Shown one piece after another: positions 1-6,082 of a DNA stretch of 7,126 bases (positions are counted from its first letter, which is position 1; each line of letters opens with the position of its first letter). Both the position numbers and the translations under genes were made by a program. Below the pieces are notes generated by a model that had not been told where the DNA came from, did not search any database, and was given only the letters and a program-made list of their open reading frames with translations. Source of the DNA: Spirochaetota bacterium (GTDB taxonomy: Bacteria > Spirochaetota > UBA4802 > UBA5368); the NCBI GenBank assembly GCA_017998475.1, contig JAGODA010000166.1, positions 1 through 7,126 of the forward strand. Direction: 5' to 3'.

Positions 1-1
1 C

Positions 2-934
2 ATCGTATCGTTCTTTGTCGGAGTGGGGCACGCGGCCGCACACATCATCCCGGTCTCGATGCTTATCACCAACTGGTTCAATAAGAAGCGCGGTCTTGCG
101 ATGGGAGTGGTCTTCACGGCCTCGGGGCTGGGGGGATTGTTCTTCAGCCCGGTCGCGAATCATATAATCACAGAATACGGATGGAGAAACGGGTATCTCG
201 CGCTTGGTTTGCTGATCGGAGTCTTCTGCGTGCCGTGCGCATTCTTCGTCATGCGGAAATCGCCGGCGGAGGTCGGCGAGCTTCCCGACGGAGCGAAAGC
301 CGACGCGTCCGCCACTGCGGTCGTCGAGGAGAAAGGATTCAGCGTGGGGCAGGCGGTGAAGTCGCCGGTATTCTGGCTCCTTGTGGTGATGATCTTCCTT
401 ATAGACGCTCAGGCCATGGGGATACAGCAGCACCTTCCGGCCTATCTCACCGACCGGGGACGGAGTGCGTCGTTCGCGGCGAACCTTCTCGGTTTTTATC
501 TTGGTATGATAGCGGTGGGGAAGATCATACTGGGATATGTCTCGGACCACTTTGGCAGCGGTACGGGCTTCGCGATATTCACCTGCATTCTCGGCGGCAG
601 TCTGATGTTTCTGTTCAACACCGAAGAGTTATGGAGTCTCGCGCTCTTCGCCATCGCCTTCGGTTTCGGGAACGCGGTCATAACCGTTTCGCTCCCGCTC
701 ATGACGGCCGCCTGTTTCGGTATGAAGAACTTCGGAGTGATCTTCGGTCTTCTGACGATTGCGAATGCACTGGGCGCAGCCGTCGGAACTCCGGGGGTGG
801 GATATCTCTACGATACCACCGGTTCATACAATACGGCCATCTGGATATCGGTCGTCATCACCTTCGTGGCGCTCGCGGCGGGGGTGCTCGCCATGCGGCT
901 CTCGTCCCGAGCTATGGCGGGGACACAGGCATGA
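2..934 (+). CDS. MFS transporter, C-terminal part (5' end outside window)
   Basis: The reading frame is open from the first complete codon at position 2, so the gene enters from the left. The GTG at 23 is internal and not a start. The 310 visible residues contain about nine hydrophobic segments, consistent with TM4 to TM12 of a 12-helix carrier. A hydrophilic loop of about 45 residues lies between the presumed TM6 and TM7 (around MRKSPAEVGEL to EKGFSVGQ). The NWFNKKRGLAMG segment resembles the oxalate/formate antiporter and monocarboxylate-porter branch of the MFS, and GKIILGYVSDHFG is the second-half copy of the MFS loop motif between TM8 and TM9. It probably moves a small organic anion across the inner membrane, but the substrate cannot be read from sequence. 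The gene for a secreted barrel-like protein follows 40 nt downstream on the same strand, suggesting co-transcription. MFS assignment is firm; the subfamily is tentative. Confidence 0.9.
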   Translation: MVSFFVGVGHAAAHIIPVSMLITNWFNKKRGLAMGVVFTASGLGGLFFSPVANHIITEYGWRNGYLALGLLIGVFCVPCAFFVMRKSPAEVGELPDGAKADASATAVVEEKGFSVGQAVKSPVFWLLVVMIFLIDAQAMGIQQHLPAYLTDRGRSASFAANLLGFYLGMIAVGKIILGYVSDHFGSGTGFAIFTCILGGSLMFLFNTEELWSLALFAIAFGFGNAVITVSLPLMTAACFGMKNFGVIFGLLTIANALGAAVGTPGVGYLYDTTGSYNTAIWISVVITFVALAAGVLAMRLSSRAMAGTQA

Positions 935-960
935 TTCGAACTGATTACTTTATTTCGACC

Positions 961-965
961 GGAGG
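961..965 (+). promoter_or_regulatory. Ribosome binding site with two possible starts
   Basis: A GGAGG Shine-Dalgarno core lies in the 34-nt gap after the MFS stop codon. It sits 3 nt before the ATG at 969 and 9 nt before the ATG at 975. The other clear sites in this window (otr, yiiX) use a 5-nt spacer, so neither start matches exactly. The later ATG falls in the normal functional range. Confidence 0.6.
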
Positions 966-974
966 ACAATGAGG

Positions 975-2132
975 ATGAAACGATCAATGATCGCCCTGCT
1001 GTTGACGGCCGTTATGTTGCCCACATTCGGAGGCGAGATTTTTGCGGCCCCTCCGAAACAGGAATACCGTCATGTGGTGGCGCTCGGGGCCGACCGATCA
1101 TGGAGCGAGGGCGATGACAGCCTGGGTCCGATCATCGCGTATTATTATTTCAAAGAGGACTTCGACAACCCGTACCTCTACGCGCAGTTTACGCTTACGA
1201 CCACCGATACATTCCTCAAATGCGGCTGGCGCGATGATACTGTCGATCTCGGGGTCCAGCCAATGCTTCAACATTTCTGGTACGGCGGTTATTCAGCTTA
1301 CGACAGGGGTGATTCTGACGAAACACGGCGCTTTTACGGCAACAGCGCCGGCGGTATCGCCTATATCAGGCTTTCACCGGTGGACTTCTTCTCGACCACC
1401 GTGGCTTATCGCGGTACCTATCACTTCTACGCCGACATGGCGGACACCGAAATCGACCTTCCCGACGGGCACTGGCAGAACATGGGAAGCGTCGAGCTCG
1501 CGCTCAACACGGTGAAGGAGAAAAACCTCGGGCGGATCAAGCACGGATTGCTGGCAAAGGCACGCTACGAGCACGCGCGCAGGATCGGCTACGGCACCTT
1601 CGAAGACACCGCCGCCGTCGAGGATTCAAGTGAGGACGTCGCCAATAAACTGTATTTCACTCTGGGGGCCTATTACAACATGCCCGGTGATATTACACTG
1701 CTTGTCGACGTGGCGGGCGGCGCGCACTACGGCGTGGACCGCAACAACGCGGAGAAAATCGGCTATTTCTGCGCTGACCATGCCGTGGTGCCCGGCTATT
1801 ACGCGGCCGAGTTTTATCATGATCGTTACGTGGTCGCCGGCGCGAGGATCGGTTTTCCGATAGAACCGTGGGACACGAGGATTCAGCCCGGCTATTATGT
1901 ACTCTACATGCCCGAGCACAACCAGGTGGTTGGTGTGCAGGACTATCCGCGCACCACATACCGTGGCGCCTCTCTGGAGATCAGCACGAAGCTGGGTAAT
2001 GTGCTTCCATTCTTCATCGATTACGGTTATGGAATCGACGCCGACCGCAAGGGGAAAAAGGGTAACCACGAGTTTCGGATTCTGGTGGTCGCGGCATTCG
2101 GAAAGAACGAAGGGGTTGAAGAGCGTAATTGA
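975..2132 (+). CDS. Secreted protein, probable outer-membrane beta-barrel
   Basis: This encodes a 385-residue protein with a clear signal peptide: MKRS, a hydrophobic core IALLLTAVMLPTF, and a likely cleavage after IFA or FAA near residue 25. The mature part has no hydrophobic helix. It is rich in Tyr, Phe, Trp and Gly and has many alternating polar/apolar stretches (for example YLYAQFTLTT, GGIAYIRLS, KLYFTLGAYY, HEFRILVVAAF), as expected for membrane beta-strands. The strand-like HEFRILVVAAF close to the C terminus could be the closing strand, followed by a short charged tail. I do not recognise a named family. Two in-frame ATGs follow GGAGG (961-965): 969 with a 3-nt spacer and 975 with a 9-nt spacer. 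I prefer 975 for its spacing; 969 would add only Met-Arg. It follows the MFS gene closely, so it may be the outer-membrane port for the same substrate, which is inference. Confidence 0.75.
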   Translation: MKRSMIALLLTAVMLPTFGGEIFAAPPKQEYRHVVALGADRSWSEGDDSLGPIIAYYYFKEDFDNPYLYAQFTLTTTDTFLKCGWRDDTVDLGVQPMLQHFWYGGYSAYDRGDSDETRRFYGNSAGGIAYIRLSPVDFFSTTVAYRGTYHFYADMADTEIDLPDGHWQNMGSVELALNTVKEKNLGRIKHGLLAKARYEHARRIGYGTFEDTAAVEDSSEDVANKLYFTLGAYYNMPGDITLLVDVAGGAHYGVDRNNAEKIGYFCADHAVVPGYYAAEFYHDRYVVAGARIGFPIEPWDTRIQPGYYVLYMPEHNQVVGVQDYPRTTYRGASLEISTKLGNVLPFFIDYGYGIDADRKGKKGNHEFRILVVAAFGKNEGVEERN

Positions 2133-2145
2133 AGCTTTTGAGAGA

Positions 2146-2175
2146 CAATGGGGGTTGCATATGCGACCCCCATTG
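2146..2175. repeat. Near-perfect palindrome, copy A; possible bidirectional terminator
   Basis: The 15-nt arms pair along their whole length with a single T-G wobble. The left arm contains AATGGGGGTTGCAT and the right arm ATGCGACCCCCATT. The palindrome lies between two convergent genes, 13 nt after the stop of the barrel protein gene and 29 nt beyond the yiiX stop, the position expected of a shared terminator. No run of T follows on either strand, so it does not look like a classical intrinsic terminator. A related copy lies at 2900-2939, which suggests a dispersed palindromic repeat. Confidence 0.7.
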
Positions 2176-2204
2176 AATGGAACCACGCGGCATCCAGTTG
2201 AAAT

Positions 2205-2816
2205 TCATTCCTCCGTAACCGTCACAAGGTTGTCGGCGCGGAACATTGATTCAGGTGAAATCACCTTCTCGTCCAGCGGCACGCGCGCGCCGTAGCGCCT
2301 GCGCATGATGCCTTTTACATACGGGTGCGACAGGTCGAAGTCGCGCAGGCGCTCGAGCCTGCCCACTCGCACGCCGAGAGCGCGCTCGTAGATCTTCCAG
2401 ATCAGCTCGGTGCAGTAGATGCGCTCGTCGCTCCAGCCGAAGTAGATGTCGTAGTCCCTTCCGAGGAAGGCCGCGCCGGTTCTCCTCATCCTGTCCACCG
2501 CCTCTTCCGTGAGGAGACTGTCGGCGTTTACGAGCCGCTTCACCACGTAATGCCCGCCGACGCCCCGGGCGATAAACGCGTCGAGCCCGGTTATCCGCAC
2601 TGGCTGTACGGCCTCGAGCACCCTGAGCCTGCCGTTGTAGGCGAAGACGATCCCCGCGTGTGTGTAGCGCGAGCGTGTGGCGAGCCTGATCGCCCTGGCC
2701 TGGTCGGAGGAGGTCTCCTGGAAGATAATGTCGCCCTCGCGCAACAGTTTTTCATCGAGGGTATACGCCGGCGTCGCGACGAATACGAGGATACATGCTG
2801 TCAGCATTCTGAACAT
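2205..2816 (-). CDS. yiiX: YiiX-like permuted papain-fold (NlpC/P60 superfamily) hydrolase
   Basis: This 203-residue protein closely resembles E. coli YiiX as I remember it. Shared blocks are the GDIIFQ motif (residues 28-33), SRYTHAGIV with the candidate catalytic His53, LEAVQPV with Glu68, YDIYFGWSDERIYCTELIWKIY with the candidate nucleophile Cys135, ALGVRVG, and FDLSHP. His preceding Cys is the circularly permuted order of this family (YiiX/YebB, Pfam Peptidase_C92). The family is thought to cleave amide or thioester-type bonds, but the substrate is unknown. A hydrophobic N-terminus (residues 5-17) followed by PAYT suggests export to the periplasm. The start is supported by GGAGG 5 nt upstream of the ATG. 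It reads in the same direction as the cytochrome operon, but a 135-nt gap with a large hairpin lies before it, so it is probably a separate or attenuated unit. Family assignment is strong; physiological role is open. Confidence 0.88.
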   Translation of the reverse strand: MFRMLTACILVFVATPAYTLDEKLLREGDIIFQETSSDQARAIRLATRSRYTHAGIVFAYNGRLRVLEAVQPVRITGLDAFIARGVGGHYVVKRLVNADSLLTEEAVDRMRRTGAAFLGRDYDIYFGWSDERIYCTELIWKIYERALGVRVGRLERLRDFDLSHPYVKGIMRRRYGARVPLDEKVISPESMFRADNLVTVTEE

Positions 2817-2899
2817 GACGGCCTCCGATTATACCATCATCATTGTTCGCCTCGGGGTCCGTCAAGGCCGTTTTATTGAAGAATCGGGAGGTTCTCCAC

Positions 2900-2939
2900 G
2901 CGGGGGTGGGGGCCGCATATATGCGTCCCCCATTCCCGC
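2900..2939. repeat. Long GC-rich palindrome, copy B; possible terminator after cytochrome b
   Basis: This dyad is centred between 2919 and 2920, with a 20-bp potential stem containing one C-T mismatch and two G-T wobbles. Its core (TGGGGG, a GCATATATGC-like centre, CCCCCATT) matches copy A at 2146-2175. Copy B has an extra AT in the centre and an extra GCGGG/CCCGC extension. It starts 11 nt after the cytochrome b stop codon on the minus strand, so it would form a very stable 3' hairpin on the operon mRNA. No T-run follows, so either termination is not of the classical type or the hairpin mainly protects the mRNA end. Confidence 0.7.
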
Positions 2940-2950
2940 AGAGGATTTCA

Positions 2951-3559
2951 TCAGGCCTTTTCTATCTCCTCATCCTCCACCTCGTCCCACCCGGTGAACA
3001 TCGCCTTGATGTGAGAGGTCGGCGTGTGGCCGGTGGTGGTCATGTAGACGTGGATGATGGTGAAAGCGATAAGCGCAAAGGCGCCGAGCGTGTGGATGAC
3101 GGCGATCCAGCGCACCGTTTTGAGCGTCATGCCGCCATGCGCCACGTAGTAGTAGATGATCCCCGTCGAGACCATGATCGGCACGATGGCGACCTTGTAG
3201 CCGACGTAGGTGAGCCGCTGAAGCGGATTGAGCTTGACCTTCTCGGACTTGCTGACGGGCCTTTTCTCGTTGCGGAAGATGCCGGAGACGTAATACAGCA
3301 GCATCTCCCGCAATTTGTCGGTGGTGGGCACGTACTGCCGCCATTCGCCGGTGGTAAAGTGCCAGAAGATGGCGAAGGCGATCAGCACGATGAGGCTCCA
3401 GCCCGCGTGGTTGTGCAGCACCACCGCGCGCTCGAATCCGAATACGCGGTACGAGCCGTGCACCTCGAAACCGGTGAAGGCCAGAAAGAAAATGAGGAGG
3501 GCCTGGGCCCAGTGCCAGAAGCGCTCGAAGCGCTTGTACATGTATACTTTGCGTGTCAT
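2951..3559 (-). CDS. Membrane cytochrome b (b561/hydrogenase-type), quinol-side partner of the octaheme cytochrome
   Basis: This 202-residue protein has four predicted membrane helices: about residues 17-33, 49-68, 117-138 and 150-172. It resembles the cytochrome b561 / Ni-hydrogenase b-subunit group (Pfam Ni_hydr_CYTB). Candidate heme ligands are His16 (RFWHW, start of helix 1), His49 or His51 (LHNHAGW), His67 (FWHFTTGEW), His155 (VIHTLG) and His169 (IIHVYM), enough for two b hemes. GEWRQYVP after helix 2 is typical of such di-heme subunits. The start codon overlaps the otr stop codon in an ATGA arrangement (3556-3559), indicating translational coupling and probably a fixed subunit ratio. 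Its likely role is to oxidise quinol in the inner membrane and pass electrons to the octaheme protein. The C terminus is acidic (DEVEDEEIEKA) and presumably cytoplasmic. Which histidines bind heme is inference. Confidence 0.85.
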   Translation of the reverse strand: MTRKVYMYKRFERFWHWAQALLIFFLAFTGFEVHGSYRVFGFERAVVLHNHAGWSLIVLIAFAIFWHFTTGEWRQYVPTTDKLREMLLYYVSGIFRNEKRPVSKSEKVKLNPLQRLTYVGYKVAIVPIMVSTGIIYYYVAHGGMTLKTVRWIAVIHTLGAFALIAFTIIHVYMTTTGHTPTSHIKAMFTGWDEVEDEEIEKA

Positions 3560-5214
3560 GAGCGGGCCTCCCTGTCATCGTTTTTCTTCGCAATAAGGTA
3601 GCGCCTTCCGCCGTGATAGGCCACTCCCGCGAAGCAACCGGCGATCATGAGCCAGCCGAGAATGTCGAGCACCAGGCTGCGGTCGCGGCCGGGAATCCAG
3701 CAGGCCTCGAGTCCGGTCAGCCGGCTCGCGCGCGAGTGACAGTCGTTGCATTCAAGGGCCTTTTTACCCGGCGTCACCAGGTGGGTGAGAGGCCAGTACA
3801 TCTCGGTCTCTATCCAGTCGTACTTCCCGCTGTACGGAACGCCCGCGGCCTTCATGCCCATTTCGGCCGATTTCCCCCAGTCCCAGTCGCTCCAGTAGGC
3901 TCCGCTGCCTTTCGGGCCGAAGAGCTTGGGTACGATGAGGGTCTTATTCTCCGGATCGTACATCTGCCTGCCGCGCATCACCTTGAACGGCCATATCTTC
4001 GCTCCCGGTTCGCCGCATTCGCCGGATATCCGGTTGAGGTTGACCGGGGTTTTCGCCGGGTCGATGGTATCGCCCACCAGCACGTGGTCGACCCTGCCGT
4101 TGAACCAGAAATATTCCGGCGCGGCGTCTTTTACCAGGCGGAACTCGCCCTTCTTGCCGTCGTACACGGGGTCGCCGTCGGCGTCTTTGATAACCTTGGG
4201 CTTGCCCTCATCGTTCTTCTGCCCGGCTTTGGACCAGTCCCACCACACCTTGGTCTTGTAGGTGGTGGAGTAATTTTTTATATGACAGGTCTGGCAGGCG
4301 ATGCGGTCAATATGCTTGTCGAGCACCCGGTGGATAAAGGTGTCCCTGGGCTCCTCCCGCTTATATAACCTGTTCTTGAAGATGTCGTAGGTACGGTCGG
4401 GATGGTCCTCCACGAAGAGGGTTTGCGTGTGCGGACGGCGCGTGTGACAGCGCTCGCAGCTAAGCCGGTCCTTGTTCTCAACCGAGACCGAAAAGAGCTG
4501 GCCCTTTATGTCATGTTTGTCCGAAACGTGGCAGTCCACGCACGACATGTCGCCGCCGTCCTTCGACATGTGCACGTCGATATCCTTGGGCGGGGCCATC
4601 AGCGACTTGTCCAGCGCCCCATGCTTGACGGCGTTCCCGCCGCCGCCGTAAAAGTGGCAGCTGCCGCAGTTGCGCCGCTGGGGCTTGCCGACGCTCTGCG
4701 CCACGCGCGCGTAGTCGGGGCGTTTATAGAGCTTCTTGTTCTCGGGGAACACCTTGTCCATCTCGGCCGGGTAGCCGGCTCCGGTGGGGAACTTCTCGTA
4801 GGTGCCCGTCTGCTCGTGACATACCAGGCAGTCGATCTTGTTTTGATTTGTGAAATCGAACGAGCCGTCCTTCCATCCGTAACCGATATGACAGCTCGTA
4901 CAGCGCGGTTCGTTCGAAACGAGAGCGATGCAGAAGTTGTTGATGATGTTTTTCTTCCCCACCTCTACCGAGGTGCCTTCCCTGCCGGGCAGCTTGTCGG
5001 TCGCGCGAGACCACAGCCAGTGGTTGGTGCTCATTATCTGGGTCGCGGCCGTGTTGTGGCAGCGCAGGCAGGTCGCCGTTACCTCCTCGGGCGTCTGGAA
5101 GAAACGCTGCAGCTCGGGAAACTTCGAGTGGTCGGCGGTCCCCGCCGCGAGGCCCGCCGACAGGGCGAGCGATACGGCGAGAACCAGCGTACATACGCCG
5201 ATGGTCCTTCGCAT
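3556..5214 (-). CDS. otr: Octaheme c-type cytochrome, tetrathionate reductase (Otr) family, membrane-anchored
   Basis: The 552-residue protein has exactly eight CXXCH heme-binding motifs, beginning at about residues 49, 105, 129, 183, 225, 253, 307 and 489. A signal peptide covers residues 1 to about 24 (MRRT, then a Leu/Ala-rich core ending AGLAAG). The block FCIALVSNEPRCTSCHIGYGW and the C-terminal YWPLTHLVTPG before the last heme are features I associate with the Otr family. The Shewanella member reduces tetrathionate, and nitrite and hydroxylamine in vitro, at a heme with a lysine ligand. The long heme-free stretch between hemes 7 and 8 is about 180 residues. A hydrophobic segment at about 514-534 (LVLDILGWLMIAGCFAGVAY), then GGRRYLIAKK, is a C-terminal membrane anchor with a positive cytoplasmic end. 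The start at 5214 is chosen because GGAGG precedes it by 5 nt; the upstream in-frame ATG (5226) overlaps that site. Cytochrome b follows with an ATGA overlap. The true substrate is uncertain. Confidence 0.92.
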   Translation of the reverse strand: MRRTIGVCTLVLAVSLALSAGLAAGTADHSKFPELQRFFQTPEEVTATCLRCHNTAATQIMSTNHWLWSRATDKLPGREGTSVEVGKKNIINNFCIALVSNEPRCTSCHIGYGWKDGSFDFTNQNKIDCLVCHEQTGTYEKFPTGAGYPAEMDKVFPENKKLYKRPDYARVAQSVGKPQRRNCGSCHFYGGGGNAVKHGALDKSLMAPPKDIDVHMSKDGGDMSCVDCHVSDKHDIKGQLFSVSVENKDRLSCERCHTRRPHTQTLFVEDHPDRTYDIFKNRLYKREEPRDTFIHRVLDKHIDRIACQTCHIKNYSTTYKTKVWWDWSKAGQKNDEGKPKVIKDADGDPVYDGKKGEFRLVKDAAPEYFWFNGRVDHVLVGDTIDPAKTPVNLNRISGECGEPGAKIWPFKVMRGRQMYDPENKTLIVPKLFGPKGSGAYWSDWDWGKSAEMGMKAAGVPYSGKYDWIETEMYWPLTHLVTPGKKALECNDCHSRASRLTGLEACWIPGRDRSLVLDILGWLMIAGCFAGVAYHGGRRYLIAKKNDDREARS

Positions 5215-5219
5215 AGATA

Positions 5220-5224
5220 CCTCC
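5220..5224 (-). promoter_or_regulatory. Ribosome binding site deciding the otr start
   Basis: On the minus strand GGAGG is followed by TATCT and then ATG at 5214. A longer frame would start with the ATG at 5226-5224, whose final G is the first base of this GGAGG, so that start would have no Shine-Dalgarno of its own. The shorter start also places arginines directly at the head of the signal peptide. Confidence 0.75.
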
Positions 5225-5243
5225 ATATCTGACGTCCAGTGAT

Positions 5244-5259
5244 CCCGGGCCTTCCCGGG
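5244..5259 (-). other. Small hairpin upstream of otr
   Basis: CCCGGG is repeated around a 4-nt spacer, giving a 6-bp all-GC stem about 30 nt before the otr start codon, within the rhodanese-otr gap. No T-run follows on the minus strand. It could tune otr expression relative to arsR and the rhodanese gene, or stabilise a processed mRNA end. It could also be chance in GC-rich DNA. Confidence 0.35.
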
Positions 5260-5286
5260 TGTGTTATATATGTCCGTGCCGCCGGG

Positions 5287-5308
5287 CGGCCGCCGTAATC
5301 AGCGGCCG
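5287..5308 (-). other. GC hairpin spanning the rhodanese stop codon
   Basis: On the minus strand CGGCCGC and GCGGCCG form a 7-bp all-GC stem around an 8-nt loop that contains the rhodanese TGA stop (5301-5299). There is no following T-run, so it is not a classical terminator. With the second hairpin at 5244-5259 it makes the 84-nt gap before otr unusually structured. Confidence 0.35.
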
Positions 5309-5676
5309 GTGACCGGAAAACCTGCCTTCTTCCACGCCTCCATGCCGCCCTCCATGGCATAGACGCGCGTAAAGCCGCGCCGCTCGAGCTCGTCGGCGGC
5401 CTTTTCCGTCTTGAGTCCCATGCCGCAGTACAGGATGATCGCGGCGTTCCTGTCGATGCGCTCCGTATCGCGTGTGAAGGTCTTCGGATGGTATTCGGCG
5501 TTCATGGCGCCTTTAATGTGCCCGTCGACGAACTTTTTCGGGTCGCGGATGTCGACGACGATCACATCGCCCGATTCGATCATCGCGCGCGCCCGTTCGG
5601 GGGAGACGGTCTCCACGCGCGAGCAGGCGGAGAAGGCGAAAAGGGCGAGGGCGATGATGAGGCCCTTGCTACGCAT
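5299..5676 (-). CDS. Exported rhodanese-domain protein, possible lipoprotein
   Basis: This 125-residue protein is a single rhodanese domain behind an export signal. MRSKGLIIALALFAFSAC gives a hydrophobic core ending in Cys18. FSAC is a slightly atypical lipobox, since Phe replaces Leu, so lipid anchoring is likely but not certain. The domain shows VVDIRDPKKFVDGHIKGAMN (residues 40-59) and the active loop around Cys84 in LYCGMGLKTEKAADEL, ending with YAMEGGMEAWKKAGFPV. Cys84 would carry a persulfide, so the protein probably moves sulfane sulfur in the periplasm or at the membrane. The gene overlaps the end of arsR by 8 nt, so the two are translated from one mRNA. GAGG lies 9 nt before the ATG. 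Position between an ArsR regulator and an Otr-type cytochrome points to thiosulfate, polysulfide or tetrathionate metabolism. The acceptor is unknown. Confidence 0.9.
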   Translation of the reverse strand: MRSKGLIIALALFAFSACSRVETVSPERARAMIESGDVIVVDIRDPKKFVDGHIKGAMNAEYHPKTFTRDTERIDRNAAIILYCGMGLKTEKAADELERRGFTRVYAMEGGMEAWKKAGFPVTGR

Positions 5677-6022
5677 CGGCGAATACCTCGCTCCTGGACC
5701 TCAGGGTCTCCATGATTCCCTCGCGTATCAGCCTGCACCCGGCGACAAACTTTTCGCTCGTTATCCGGTAGAATACCTGCTGGCCCTCTTTGCGCTCGGC
5801 GACCGCGTGCTGGTCCTTGAGCACCCGGAGGTGCTGGGACGCGTTGGGTACCGAAATGCCCAGGCGCTCGGCGATTGCGCCGACCGGATGTTCGCCCTCC
5901 TGCAGCATCCACATGATGCGAAGGCGCTTTTCGTTTGCCAGCACCGAACAGAAATCGGCATGTATCTTGAATATCTCCGAATCGAGCCGGGTCATGTCGT
6001 CGAGTAGTGCGTTGTGTGCCAT
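5669..6022 (-). CDS. ArsR-family winged-helix transcriptional repressor
   Basis: This 117-residue protein has the classic ArsR/SmtB layout. LANEKRLRIMWML (residues 28-40) is the helix before the DNA-binding unit, VGAIAERLGISVPNASQHLRVLKD (47-70) is the helix-turn-helix, and VAERKEGQQVFYRIT (74-88) is the beta wing. The usual metal-binding ELCVCDL box is missing: the matching stretch is GEHPVGAIAE, without cysteine. Two cysteines remain, Cys25 in the N-terminal helix and Cys96 in the C-terminal helix. These helices form the dimer interface in the family, so the pair might act as a thiol, persulfide or metal sensor. It is the first gene of the rhodanese-otr-cytochrome b unit and probably represses it by binding the dyads just upstream. 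GGAAG with a 6-nt spacer supports the ATG at 6022. The family is certain; the signal is not known. Confidence 0.93.
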   Translation of the reverse strand: MAHNALLDDMTRLDSEIFKIHADFCSVLANEKRLRIMWMLQEGEHPVGAIAERLGISVPNASQHLRVLKDQHAVAERKEGQQVFYRITSEKFVAGCRLIREGIMETLRSRSEVFADA

Positions 6023-6082
6023 GGCGTTCTTCCGTTTAGTTGTGGGTGTACGCGGACCTGGCCGCGCGTTGAAGTCGATTCG

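Noticed and set aside
181..972. Plus-strand open frame (263 codons) in another frame of the MFS gene
   Set aside because: It is Arg-rich and lacks membrane segments, whereas the overlapping frame encodes an evident transporter.
2784..2816. Possible lipobox LTAC at the N-terminus of the YiiX-like protein
   Set aside because: Cys8 comes before, not after, the hydrophobic core, so a lipoprotein signal is not credible. A signal peptidase I site further on fits better.
2828..2836. Perfect extended -10 (TGGTATAAT) on the minus strand before yiiX
   Set aside because: It ends 1 nt before the yiiX GGAGG, so transcription would begin at or after the Shine-Dalgarno. No TTGACA-like -35 lies at proper spacing; the nearest is 26 nt away.
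2843..3601. Plus-strand open frame (252 codons) opposite cytochrome b
   Set aside because: It is rich in Asp, His and Arg, runs through palindrome copy B, and conflicts with a clear four-helix cytochrome b on the minus strand.
3613..4368. Plus-strand open frame (251 codons) opposite the 3' half of otr
   Set aside because: Its composition is that expected of an antisense frame; no motif, signal or ribosome binding site is visible.
4402..5232. Long plus-strand open frame (276 codons) antisense to the octaheme cytochrome gene
   Set aside because: It is a mirror of a GC-rich gene with eight intact heme motifs on the other strand. It has no ribosome binding site and no recognisable domain.
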